In this document: positions 49,179-61,029 of the stretch, piece by piece | Numbering within the stretch: position 1 is the stretch's first letter | How the letters are laid out: the number at the start of each line of letters is the position of its first letter | Notes under the pieces: generated by a model | The model's database searches: none | The model's input: the letters and a program-made list of their open reading frames with translations, nothing else | Told to the model about the DNA's origin: nothing | Origin: Chimonanthus salicifolius | Lineage: Eukaryota > Streptophyta > Magnoliopsida > Laurales > Calycanthaceae | Length of the DNA: 64,000 nucleotides | NCBI GenBank assembly: GCA_013350335.1 | Contig: CM023539.1 | Location: 32,288,631-32,352,630 of the forward strand | Reading direction: 5' to 3' | Translations under genes and position numbers: made by a program

Positions 49179-49550
49179 ATGGCCCTCTCCTTCCTGATGT
49201 TCCGGCGCCCGCTGCTAATCTATGCGGCATCGTGGACGGCCGTCTTGACGGCCACTGTGGCGGTGGTATCCTTCGCACCGGAGATGGCTTTCGTGTCGGC
49301 CATATCTTCTTCATCGTCCTTCTCCGGGGTTTGCATGGGGTACGGCTACATTAGGCTTCCGTTAGAGAGGCCGACGGAGGTGCTGTGTTTGCCAGCTCAT
49401 CTGTTCATACGGTCGAAGATGGACTACTTGGTGCCACCAGCTTTTGCGGCGGCCGTGGTGGCGGGTTCAGCTTGCTTGGTTCGAGCCATAGGGCTGTGGG
49501 AAGAAGACTCCCAAGGCCAAGAGGAAGACACTGATGACCAGAACTTGTAA
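49179..49550 (+). CDS. Small plant membrane protein, two predicted transmembrane segments
   Basis: A single-exon frame of 123 residues starts in a strong plant context (aaccaaccATGGcc). Base composition becomes clearly GC-rich exactly at this ATG. Visible features are a basic N-terminal patch (FRRP, 8-11), a hydrophobic segment about 12-34, a Ser run (43-47), Cys52 and Cys70 in the intervening loop, a second hydrophobic segment about 84-106, and an acidic C-terminus rich in Glu, Asp and Gln. I recall similar short uncharacterised proteins in other angiosperms (start MALSF.MFRRP, ending RALGLWE plus acidic residues) but know no function or gene name. It is probably an integral membrane protein. 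It lies between transposons with no related neighbour. The start could be further upstream in-frame, but composition argues against this. Confidence 0.8.
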   Translation: MALSFLMFRRPLLIYAASWTAVLTATVAVVSFAPEMAFVSAISSSSSFSGVCMGYGYIRLPLERPTEVLCLPAHLFIRSKMDYLVPPAFAAAVVAGSACLVRAIGLWEEDSQGQEEDTDDQNL

Positions 49551-50847
49551 CCACTGCCCATCCCTACTTGTAATGTTTGTATCATGGCGAGAAATTTTAT
49601 TTTGTTTATTTCGTTTATTTTCCTATAAGTAAATAATGAAAAAAAATAAGAAAAAAGTAATTGAAGTCATTTATCAATCTTATCTTGATAAATTATTTTT
49701 AATGACTAAATGTTTCTTTGACACTCTATTACGAAAAGATAAATTTAGATACATATCAATAAATTAATATATAAAAATTCACTTCTATTTCTAATTCAAA
49801 ATTTTGAAATTCTACCTAATTGATTAATTCCGATGAGCTTTTCAACTAGCTTAAAAAATTAAATAAACCCATTGATTCACTCAATTAATATATTTTTTTT
49901 AACATGAGCATCTCCACCCTATATTAGAGGTGAGACTATATGTATAAATCTCTCAATCCACACATAATGACTAAGTCGATAGGGGAGTAACCCCATGAGA
50001 AGTGGCCAAAATGAGTTGAATGTAAATCGAACTCAAGATTTCTATTCATAAGACTACCGACCGTAAAGCCAACCCTTCTTTTATAAAAACTTACTTGACT
50101 TTTTTCAAAATTTTAAACATAATTTTGGTGCATTGATTTAACAATATGTTTTGTATTGTGCAATCCAACTTGTTGCTCAAATAGTCTTATGAGTTGGTTT
50201 GATAGGGTTCAACATAAGTCAAAACCATGCACATGAGCATGATGTCATATGTTATTTACCAATTAATTAGTCATAAATAAATTAAATATATAATAAATAT
50301 GTAAAAGGCTATAAAATATGAATTGTCAAATCCAAAATACATAAAATATAAAAAGTTAATAGTTATATTTTTAATAGAAATATTTTGCTCACTTGAAGTC
50401 AGGGATCTACGGCTTTCCCATGAGTTTGAAAATTATTTATACGTTCTAAATAGATGGAATTGGAGGGGTTTTGCAAATATTTTTAACGTTAGCTACCTCG
50501 ATGAAAAATGCCAACTCTCCTGAGTGGCGCTCAATAAAATATATCCTCATTGCTAACTTTATGAGTTAATCAGTATTATTATTTTTCAAAAGTATGTATT
50601 TATTTATGACTGATTAAAACTTTTCATTCTAGTGGATTCAAAAAAAAAAAATTTAAGAAAAACCATTCTCTTGGACCTTATTTATAAATTTAATAAATTT
50701 ATTTATATATTAAAGCAACAATCCGATGGTCTCCCTCCTAAAAGCAGAGCACTAGAACAAGGGAATTGATTACTGGTTGAATACAAGTCTTGCCCTTGGA
50801 AGATCTCGACTTCATTTTTATATAATTATATTATTTAATTTTTATTT
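49551..50847. other. AT-rich spacer
   Basis: The 3' flank of the small membrane protein gene. 49900-50080 resembles an old dispersed repeat ('catgagcatctccacc', 'aatcgaactcaagatttcta'). Nothing coding was recognised; the 66-codon frame at 50323 has no support. Confidence 0.45.
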
Positions 50848-51313
50848 ACAGTAAATTCTCTATAATGTATTACTCTATAAAGTTATGATACTGTCAAAAA
50901 TAATATCGCCAGTCGGTTCCAACCTCGGGCCCATACAAAATGTAATAAATCTCTCTAACTTAATACTCAATACATTAACAATAAAAATTATATTGTCTCA
51001 ACCATTTTGTAAACTAATATTTCATACATTCAGAATACAAAATTACTGCAAAAGTGATTAAGGGCCTCACAAACACTTTAAAAAATGACCATAGGATAAT
51101 TTGTTTCTAGATCTACCCGAAGTGGTAGGGTTTCTCACTGGTCATTGTTACAAACGGAGAGGATCCAATGGCAACGATGGGCGGCAGTCTAGTTTTCAGG
51201 CAACAATGGCCGATGGGGTAAAAAGAGAAGGACTTCCCCAAAAAGACTTTTTAGAATGAGGGAGAGTTTGAAGAGTTTCTTTGGAAATAAATACATTATA
51301 GAGGTTTTACTGT
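50848..51313. mobile_element. MITE-like element with 23-bp inverted termini
   Basis: The left end 'acagtaaattctctataatg' and right end, read backwards 'acagtaaaacctctataatg', form an inverted repeat with few mismatches. The interior is non-coding. The terminal motif resembles common plant MITEs with 'cagtaaaacctctat' ends. No clear target duplication is seen. Confidence 0.6.
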
Positions 51314-51522
51314 GCATAAATTAAAAAAAAAAGTCTAAAAAATCCAAAAAAATGAAAAATCATTTCTAGTAATTGTTTGACATTAATTTGATGTTGTTAA
51401 TTAATATGAAATGATTATTTTTAAGACAACTGAGTCATTTAGTAGTTGTAAAAATGAGAAAAAATGATTCAATATGTGAAAATTTTAAAGAATAGAAAAG
51501 AATCAAATGTATATATAAAAAT

Positions 51523-54500
51523 TGTCACGATCCGACACGAAGGGTGGGCCCGAAACGAGACTGATTTTTTTTTTTTAAGCTAAGACAACACTCAAGCATT
51601 CTAACTGGGCCGGATTAACAGTTAGACCCAAAGGTCACACATGATCCCAACATGTGGACTCAGGCATGTACCATAAGTCTACCCAACAACAGACACAAAA
51701 TAATAAAGCATACATGATCACATAATTCCAACCATTGGATTATCATTTCAACAACATCAGAGTAACTACAGTAGCGTAATAGTCTTACTACATCACGTTA
51801 ATACAAATCAAGCACCACACCCGGTACTTTACAAAAACTAATGGTTTCAAGAACCAAAAAGCAAAGACAAGGGTATTTCCCTCAGTGGGAATCCTAAAGC
51901 GATGTCGCAACTTATCCACTCTAAGCTTCAAATAGAGGATTCTCCTCCTCGGGTTCATCTCCTGAAAGGTGAGTGGGGTGAACTAACTAGCCCAGTGAAG
52001 GAAATATAACAGTGCAGTTAAGTAAACAACAGGTTAGTAATTATTCAACAGCTGCAATATAACATCTCATGCTTGATAATAAATTCACAATATCAAGTAA
52101 TATCTCATCATCATTTCCATCATCTCATCATCATCTTTCCATTACTGTTGTCATCCAACGTAACGCCTACCGACTACGTAGAGACCATTGTATTAAGTCT
52201 CGACACGGTCAAAATACATCTTTATAAATATATCTCCGGCTCTCCCATAGCTGATACTGACACCCTCAAGTCAGCAACTGTCGACACCTATGGTCCAGTA
52301 GACGTAAACCATCTCACACACATGGCCGATATTGGTTCAATAGTCAAAGGCACGTGGAAGCAGTCTTACACATTTCATATGATCAACATCATAGCATTCA
52401 TAAGCATCATAAGCACTTCTTACAACAGTGCATTTTATCTAGGCATAGGAGTGAGTTCATCAAATCTGAAACCACTCATTGCTCAAGATCCATCTCAAAT
52501 AAAACCTGTTTACACCTACTGCAAAGTTAAGTTCCCTCACCGAATATGTGTGATATCGCGGTCTCTGTTCAACAAACAAACAAGTGCACAATCATTATCA
52601 CGTCAATATACATAGCATCAAATGCATACACACAAGTAGTATTTCGAAATCCCACTTGTTTTCCCAAAATATCCAAGGTAAATGGAATTGAGTCTCCTAC
52701 TTGGTTTCTAACCATTTTAAGTTGCAATAATCCACAATAGAGAAATAATAAAGTGCTCAGTTCAAAATTCATATTGTCTTCTGGGCATAACCAGATTGAC
52801 TTATTAAATTAGGTGTAGATACTCAGGCCACTTCTCAGTTGTCTTCAGGATAGGACCAGATCTAACATTTTGAGTAAGGCCTCGAGATCACTCAGTGCCC
52901 GACAATATAGCGTCGGCCTGGAAGTGAAATCACTCAGTGCCCGACCAATAGAGTCAGCCTGAAAGTGAATACAATAGTACGTACACTATATTAATAAGAG
53001 AAGAGGATTAGTACAATTTTAATTTAGCAATGGGGTACTAACATCACATGCATCGAATAAACAAACAAACAAGATTATACACTTAAAAACTGGGTCCCTC
53101 GGAACATGCCTCGAAACCAGGTACTGTGGCTTCGGATCATCCGAACCACTGCCTACACTAGTCACTAACCTCGGATCTTGGATCTGACTTCGGATCGTCC
53201 GAAAGATCGGGTCTCGGATCATCCGAAGTCCTTTTCGAACTGATAAAATCTGAAAAACTGGTCTCGGTGGGTCTGGTGTCTCAGAACATGCCTAGTGAGG
53301 CTCGGATCATCCGAGTGGGGTTCGGTCCTTCCGAACTTGGCTCGCAACATCGGGCGAGTCTGGCTAGCCTCGGGCTCTTCCGGGCTTCGGGTGAAGCTCG
53401 GAACGTCCGAAGGGTTCCTTTCGGACTGTCCAAAGGGCTCAGACCGTCCGAAACTCGACTCTCGGACCGTCCGAGAGTAGTCTTCCTCCACTGTCTGCAC
53501 CTGCAGACAGTGACGACAGACACTGTATGAAATACGAATCCGGAAACAGTGGGCTTCCCGGATTCAGCTTTCCACATCTACCTGGTCCGATGGACTCCTC
53601 TAGGAGTCCTCTTTCCATAGGGAGAGGTTTGGAGCTTTGAAGCTCGGTAGGCCATCTAATTTTAACACTGAAAGCACACTGGTACACTAAAAATCGGGTT
53701 TTTCCTTAAACTTTGAAATGGTTTTTCTTACTCAAATCATGGCCAAAACTGATTTTTCGTGATTCTAAACCGACTGGAATTGAAAAGAGGAACACAATGG
53801 TGACCTTCACTAGAGTTCCTGGGCTAAAAATCCGACTTTTGAAAATCTTTCCTCTTAAGGTACGGGTGACTGGAAAACAGTAAAACAGAGGCCGAGAGAG
53901 AGAGCTGGGTTTGATTTTTCAAATAGTTGAGACAGAGAGAGGGAGAAGGGAGAGATTTATTGGGAGTTAATCCAGCAGAACTGAGGCCTAATTTATAGAA
54001 ATTTGGCCGGAAGAACGGGGGCCATTGGCCACTGCATGCTTCTGCATGCAGCCGAAGCTGACGTCCCGAACAGTGGTTACACTGTTCGGTAGTCTGGTTG
54101 CAATTCAGCCCTCTACAGAAACTGATTTTGCGAATAAGTCCTTTATTTGATGAAAATCAGATTTTTAACTAAACATAAGATTTTGAAAACTCAAAAACTT
54201 AATCCAACCTTACAGATAAGTTGTGTTTTAAAAACTTTAATTACCATAAAACTTTAGGAGATTTAAAACTTACTAAAAACCAAAGATTTAAACAAAAATC
54301 ACAATTTAACACTATTTACTTAATTAAATAAATGTTAAACAAAACAATTTAAAAACCTCATTTTGGTGTTTGAAAGAATAACTAGACTATACTTAAAATG
54401 GTCTAACATACTACACTTGTTTCAAAATTTATCTCATTTTTAAAACCATTTAAAAAATATTTATTACTTCCTTTCGGGGTTTTGACAGGCGTTTTTAAAT

Positions 54501-54795
54501 AATATTTTCTGAAAATAAAATTATTTTAAAATTAGAAATACAAATCCTTGACTAAGGAGAATAATTATCATCGAATAATAATCACATAATAATACAATTT
54601 ATAAAATAATAATGATAAGCGATAAATTATCCAAATTGCCCCTCCAGCTGGACGAGCTGGATCACTGAGCTCTCGAGCTCGGATTGGGCCACTCTTGGGC
54701 TTTTCTCAAAGCCCTAACCGTAATCTTCGAAGATTAACCAGTCCAAGGAAGATTACTAAGTTAAACTACGCCTTAATCTGGGACAGGGTATTACA
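51523..54795 (+). mobile_element. Solo LTR (3.3 kb) with intact target duplication
   Basis: It starts TGTCACGATCCGACACGAAG and ends 'gggacagggtattaca', flanked exactly by AAAAT (51518-51522 and 54796-54800). It has the same family and orientation as 17406-20529 and 34861-38204. It contains a zone of TCGGA-N(2-4)-TCCGA words (53100-53480) and a hairpin at 53489-53512. The 180-codon frame at 52073-52615 lies in the block shared by all copies, but the others have no equivalent long frame, so I do not call it a gene. Confidence 0.9.
53489..53512. other. Conserved hairpin inside solo LTR
   Basis: CACTGTCTGCA and TGCAGACAGTG form a perfect 11-bp stem with a 2-nt spacer. It is the equivalent of 19231-19255. 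Confidence 0.75.
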
Positions 54796-54800
54796 AAAAT

Positions 54801-55874
54801 AATTACAAATAAAGAATGAGACATATAACAACGAATAATAATTCAAAAACCGATTTTCTCTAACATATTCACATTTAGTCATATACGTATTAGAGATGTC
54901 TATCATCAAAATTTGAATAATGTTTGAATGGCGTGATTTGTGAATTGATTCTGACAAAATAAAATCAAAATTTATGATTAACAACAATTAATTAAAGTAA
55001 ATTAGATATTTAGAATAGTTAATGAGAGATGTAATTTTTCAATAAATAAGTAAATGCAAGAATATATGATTCGTCAAATTAGACCTTCTATTTGGAGAAC
55101 ATGTCTTTCTGAGCCCGTGAGTATGATGGGATGAGAGGATTTTCAAGCAACAAGCCACGGTTGAGTGAGATAGAGTCGTAGGGAATAGCGCAATCAGGGG
55201 TTGAAATATAACGATACGTATCGGCCAATATTAAAACTCCCGAGTGCAATTCTGCAATTTTTTAAAGGGAGAGGATTTATTTCTAAAAAAATATAATGAT
55301 AAATTACAATTAGTAAAGAATGGATATCACAATTGTTAAATCAACAAGTAAAATGAACAAAGGCATGGTCAACAAGATCGTCGGAGTCCAGACTCTGAAG
55401 AGGGGAGACTGCCGGGAGTGAAGGGAGTGAAAAGTCACCGACGATGTCTAAGTGGATACATATATCAACGAGTGAAAAAAATGTATTGTTCCTGTCAATG
55501 TAAGATACATTAGACATTAACTTTAAATATAATAATAGCATGTAGAGAGTAGATACCATAAATAGATTAACCATTAAGTTTAAATGGAATATATGGATGT
55601 AAAAATGAATATATGTAATTGAAACGTGTAAAATATGCATTAGTTACCTTGTTCCAACAGGACACAGCAATATCTAGATTCTCCATAGTCATTCCTACCA
55701 TAATCTTAAAATGAATAGTTCCAACTCAACAATTGAAGTGGGTCAAGACCATTATCTCGATGATATGGATCCAGTGCACCAAGCATTTGTTGTTCTAATT
55801 ATTGTTTTGTGCCATTTGTGGTGCACCGAAATTAAACTCTATAAGTTGTCATTGGTATGTGATTCGGATCTACC
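54801..55874. other. Unassigned spacer
   Basis: AT-rich. 55195-55235 has 'acgatacgtatcggccaata', like the 'ggccaatatta' words at 3470-3620. This sequence resumes after the retrotransposon at 58861. The minus-strand frame at 55341-55640 is not recognised. Confidence 0.4.
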
Positions 55875-55879
55875 TATTG

Positions 55880-56079
55880 TGTAGAAAAGATAATCTGTGT
55901 ATTATATTAAATTCCTATGCTATTAGATGTATATATAGCCTCTAGTCGACCCTATGACTATCATAATCAGACTCAAACACTTAACTAATTATAAATCAAA
56001 TACACATCTTAATTAGAGGTAAACCCAAACTAGAATCCTAATTACATTATAATTAGGATAATCTAAATATATTCCAACA
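55880..56079 (-). repeat. 3' LTR of the 55880-58855 retrotransposon
   Basis: It matches 58655-58855 over its whole length. In element orientation this is the 3' LTR, next to the polypurine tract at about 56080-56091. Confidence 0.92.
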
Positions 56080-56448
56080 CGCCCCCGCAAGCTGAAGCGT
56101 GGATGAATGCGAAGCTTGGAACGTGGAGAACCGGTAGATGAACTGCAAAAGTGGCAACTGACTGGCCACAAAGATTGTTAGCAGCAAACTGATTGGTTGT
56201 AAAAGTTGTTGAAGAGGCAGCGTTGACTGGCTACAAAATATGTGTTTATGTGGCAGCGTTGATTGGCTTGCAAAACGACAGGCGGCGAACACCAATGGGA
56301 GGCCCTGAAATAGAGAAAGAGGCTCGGATGACGGCAGTGGCCGTAAGACAATTGTCCAGCAAACAATGATCGCAATGTACGATAAATGCAGGCGACGAAT
56401 GGCCTGAAAAACAAGGGGCTGAAGCCATCACATCAATCAATCAGATCG

Positions 56449-56800
56449 TAAAGGCCAGCGAACAATAGCTGTAGCCATAAAGGCCAGCAAATAAAGGCAG
56501 AAGTCATAATGACCAGCAAATAGGGTTGTAGCCATAAAAGGCCAGCAAATGAGGCTATAACCATGAAAGGCCAGCAAATGAGGCTGTAACCATGAAAGGC
56601 CAGCAAATAAGGCTGTAACCATGAAAGGCCAGCAAATGGAGTTGTAGACATGAAAGGCCAGCAAATGACGTTGTACCCATAAAAGGCCAGCAAAAACTGT
56701 AATCATGAAAGGTTAGCAAAGGTTGTAGCCATGAAGGCCAACAAAGGAGTTGAAACCATTAAAGGTCAACAAAGGTTGTAGCCATGAAGGCCAACAAAAA
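56449..56800. repeat. 29-bp minisatellite, about eleven units
   Basis: The unit 'aaaggccagcaaatgaggct' plus 'gtaaccatg' is repeated head-to-tail. Five central units are well conserved and the outer ones diverged. On the minus strand one frame encodes Phe/Trp/Ala/Gly-rich repeats (56433-56706), but 29 is not a multiple of three and nothing supports translation. Confidence 0.88.
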
Positions 56801-58654
56801 TTGGGGACGAATCAGTCCTCCAGATAAAAAGAGTGGATGAATTCCACAACAAATGGACATGTGTCCAAAACATGCCGTCTCATTTTCGAGAAACGACAAA
56901 ACAAGGAGTGCTCGGTTGTGTCCCTTCTTCAGCAGCAAAGTAGGAGGAGAAAGACAATTTGTGTCGCTTTCTTCCCTTTCTTCTTGGCACATAACTCGCA
57001 GATTGTGGCGAGAAGAAACATAAAAAATAATATCATGTAAGACGCTGCTGTAGATATGGCAGCCAATGTCAGCAACAAAGGTTGTGTCCCTGGAGGCAAC
57101 AAAGGCAAGAGAGGCACAAACTAGGCAATGACCGTTTAAACTCTCTATGACAATGCCTATTTCAGTTTCTGCCCAAAATGGTGAAACACCATTTCATAAG
57201 ATGTAAAAGATAACTCCAGCACTTCAAGCAATTGAACTTCTTAGGTAGATTGCCCCACTTCAGCACCAAAACCCTTTTTATCAGAGGGTATCATTGAACT
57301 CATAAATAAATAGTGGAAGTGCCCCATAAGCCATATATCCTTTGTAATAATCTCCAACAGAACCCCTAAGGGCAGAACTTGTCATGGGCACCATTGCACA
57401 ACAGAATGGAGTGACTAATCAGAATCATGTTGCAAATCATTAATATGTCTCTGGAAATATGAGACGAGCTGGTCAATGTTGCCAAGATACCTCTTGCTCA
57501 ACTTGAAGCCCCTTGGACATAGGCCAATATATTCATGGTGTGGCTCTGTATTACGATTGCCAATATATGACAAAATGAAAGCCCTTGGATGCTTATGACA
57601 AATGCCAAAAACAATAGACAATCCTCATAGGATATTCTGACTTCTCAATCCTCAAAAGCTCATGAATTTGCGATACCCAAGCATGGCCTTCAGGTTGGCC
57701 ACCAACCGGTCAACATATCAAGAACCTAGGCTTCAACAACACTGACACCTAATTAACATCACAACCCTTGTACAGAATTAGAATAACAGAGAGATAGAGA
57801 AGACGCCTTGCGTTGTGCTTTGACCAGTGATGAAAGAAGCGGAAGCAGCACGGCAGGGACGCGATCTGATACAGATCTCAACAAGGGCAGGGACGCCTGA
57901 TATAGATCTGGGCAGCGAACAAACAGGGCAGTCCAACTGAGATCTGGGCTGAGCGGAAACTGGTAGTCAGACGAACGAATCAGATTTGCCTTGTGGCAGA
58001 TTGGTGTGCTACAGAGGCGAGCGGATTGAGTCCAGGTCGGAGATCAAGCACCAAGGCAGAGGCTGTCACCGGTGGCATTGGAGAGGCAGTCCACTGGACA
58101 CAGCCATAGTAAAAAACTAATCGAACAGAGCAGCCGCCCTTCGTCGGACACCAGATTTGAAAACCAATGTTGAATGCAAGCAGATATGGAGCGACATCAG
58201 GCCCCTTTGCGATCTGGCTTCAACAATAGCGATGTGAAATCAGATCTACTCGAGATCTGAAGGCCTGTTTGTCAAACAGACGTCTGTGGGTGTCCAGATC
58301 TTAAAAAAATGGCAACAAAGCAGCAAAACCATCACAGACAGGAACTGGGTTGCAGGCGGAAGAGCAGATTTGGAATGAACCGATCAGAACGGCGAGCACC
58401 GTCGCCGAAGAAGATGTAGTTTCTACAACCGGAGAAGCTTCAGATGCGGGAGATCCAGCCGCGAGAACGTACTTACAGATTTGAGAGAGTAGAGAGGCAG
58501 TAAGAAAATCGATCGGGATCTCAGCCAAAAAGAGAGGACTAATTGATTGGAGGTCAGATCTAAATCTCTGAGAGAAGAGATTCTGATTTAGATCGGTGCA
58601 GGGAGAGAAAAAGACAACAAATAGTCCACTAGGATCTAATTTTAACTGATACCA

Positions 58655-58855
58655 TGTAGAAAAGATAATCTATGTATTATATTAAATTCCTATGCTATTA
58701 CATGTATATATAGCCTCTAGCTGACTCTATGGACTATCATAATCAGACTCAAACACTTAACTAATTATAAATCAAATACACATCTTAATTAGAGATAAAT
58801 CCAAACTAGAATCCTAATTATATTATAATTAGGATAATCTAAATATATTCCAACA
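58655..58855 (-). repeat. 5' LTR of the 55880-58855 retrotransposon
   Basis: In element orientation this LTR precedes the tRNA-Met primer site, seen on the plus strand as CTGATACCA at 58646-58654. Confidence 0.92.
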
Positions 58856-58860
58856 TATTG

Positions 58861-60834
58861 TTGACGGGAGATACAAATGTGTTGTGTTCCTGTATGACTC
58901 ATCGAAGTATATATGTGGGGCTTAAAAGCTCGAACCTCTTTCTGTACTTAAGCATGTCGTACAATTGAAGATATGATAAACTCGATATATGAGTAAAGAG
59001 ACTTCTACGTGATGACTCATCACTGATGGACATTGATCTTTTGTTTTCTGATAGAGAGTCTACATCCACCCATTGATTCAACCAACCGTCCTGATAGTAA
59101 AACTGTGAGTATCTTACAGTTAACTGACCGGGCCAAAAAAATTTGCACCTCCGCCTCGAGGTACATGTATAGGTGTTGTTTAACTATCGCCGGGTGGAAT
59201 AGAAAAACCCCTGCGACCACCATCACCCACAAGCCATTGGCAGATCCATTGAAGTTTAACTTGGCTTAATCCAATTTCAGGAGGTTTTTATAATGTCAAA
59301 ACAGACAAGGCTTTACGACTAGCTCACCCAGTGATTATCCAACATTTATTTCCTCACCTTATATAGTCGTAACTTAGGAAAATGTTTCAAAGTGGTGAAT
59401 TTGAAGCATGACCTTCAACCTTCAACTCTATCCAATCCTCACATTGGACCTAACATGGACATAAACTGCTTGCATCAAACTTAACATGACTCATGATTTG
59501 ACCCACAATTTGACAAAACTCAAACCTAACCCCTAACATACTTGACCCAAACCTAACTAGTAACACGATCTGAACCAAATTCAACTTAGAAATATTGGAT
59601 TTGGACTGAGTATTTGAACCCACTTAAAAATTGGTTGTCTCGATTCAGTCCTACTTAAACTAATAAAATGATCGCAAAATTCAATCAATTTTTTCAACTC
59701 AAACTCGATAGAACACAACAATTTCACGAGTATTTAGTGAGTTCTTCCACTCTAAATCTAATGAAGGAGCGGTTTGAGTCATAGAAGATTTTGGCAGTTT
59801 TCTATATTTTCTTATAACTTGATTAGATAAAAGGTTCATTTTAAACTATATATTGGCCATTTACACTCTTTATTGGCTTTGATAAAATCTACTCTATATT
59901 TGAAATAATGGATTGAGTTCATGCAGTTGACGTAATGTAGTTTGAGATGATGAATTGACTTGATGCGATTGATTACTTTTGTGTTTAGCTGGTATTTTCT
60001 TATCATCGTACTTGGGTGAGTAAAAGAAATATAAAGAAGTACATTTTATATTAGTTTTTGTCAGGATTAGATTTGATTTTTTACAATAGGATTAGATATA
60101 TTTAGCTAATTAGATTAATCTTGTTATATTTGAATTTGATTTTTCCACATTATCTTTGTATTTGATTTCTTCTATAAATAAATGGTCTCTCCTTTAGAGA
60201 GAGACACCGAGATATTTTATTTTTTCCCAGTTTTCTATTAGAAATCATTATATATATGAAAAAGTAGACAAAATTGCAGGTGCTTCGTTTGGTTTTAAGA
60301 CTGACAGGAACAATGTAGGATGGAAAATGAATGAAATTCAAATTAGCCAAATCCATATTCACCTAATCTATTTTATTTTATTTCATTTCCACAGTTTTCT
60401 TTTGACTTGATTGGGCCAAAACTTGAAAAAAAAAAATTAAAGAGAAATGATCACATGTAGTAGAGCTAGTAGTAATACAATTAGCTCATGCATCTTTATC
60501 ATCCATTTTGATGATTTTATACATATTTAAAAAGAAATAAAATATACAAAATACTTGGTAATAATACAAAGAGCCCCACACTTTCAACTTCCACTATCGA
60601 CTTTACAAGTTACAAATTTCTTACAAATTTCTAACGGCTAGCATTCATTAAAATGGATGGTAGAGATGTGAGACACTTGATCATGACCATCTAAATCCTA
60701 GAGTGGAGCATCAACTCTTAAGAAATGAGTTAAATGGTTTTGATAGTGTTTGATAATGATGATTGGATAGTAGGACTCTGTATATTCTCATGAGTTCTTT
60801 TGTATGTGGTCATCTCTCTTTCTTATATAATCAT
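58861..60834. other. Unassigned spacer
   Basis: 58861-59270 is GC-richer with unrecognised short frames on both strands and may be an old transposon remnant. 59400-59700 has many short 'aaacctaac/gacccaaacct' words. 60450-60830 is AT-rich. No gene is supported. Confidence 0.4.
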
Positions 60835-60835
60835 A

Positions 60836-61027
60836 CTCATTCCGTCCCATTTTAGTTGTCTCATTTAAAATATTTATATTTTTTAAAGAACTCTCTATAT
60901 AAGGCTAGCACTCAATATGAGTTTATCCATTTTTAACACACTTTATACTATTCCAATATAAAAGAGAACTATTTTGAGACAATTCCAAAATCCATATAGG
61001 ACAGCTAATTTAAGACAGAAGGAATAT
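60836..61027. mobile_element. Stowaway-like MITE, 192 bp
   Basis: The left end CTCATTCCGTCCCATTTTAG and the right end (ending 'aatttaagacagaaggaata') form the inverted termini typical of plant Stowaway MITEs (consensus CTCCCTCCGTCCCA). They are flanked by the dinucleotide TA on each side (60834-60835 and 61028-61029). The interior is AT-rich and non-coding. Confidence 0.8.
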
Positions 61028-61029
61028 TA

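Larger units (their letters stand above)
55880..58855 (-). mobile_element. Complete small copia-type LTR retrotransposon, probably non-autonomous
   Basis: Two 200-bp LTRs (55880-56079 and 58655-58855) are nearly identical (about nine differences by eye) and flanked exactly by TATTG (55875-55879 and 58856-58860). On the minus strand the LTR begins TGTTGGAATATATTTAG and ends CTTTTCTACA. It is followed directly by TGGTATCAG, the primer site complementary to initiator tRNA-Met used by copia elements. The purine-rich CTTGCGGGGGCG just before the other LTR is the polypurine tract. The 2.6 kb interior contains no recognisable integrase, reverse transcriptase or RNase H. A short first frame (58528-58301, minus) may be a gag remnant. 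A 29-bp minisatellite fills 56449-56800. Confidence 0.9.

Noticed and set aside
52073..52615. 180-codon open frame on the plus strand
   Set aside because: It lies inside a solo LTR, and the homologous regions of the sister LTRs do not keep the frame. The protein is low-complexity with no known motif.
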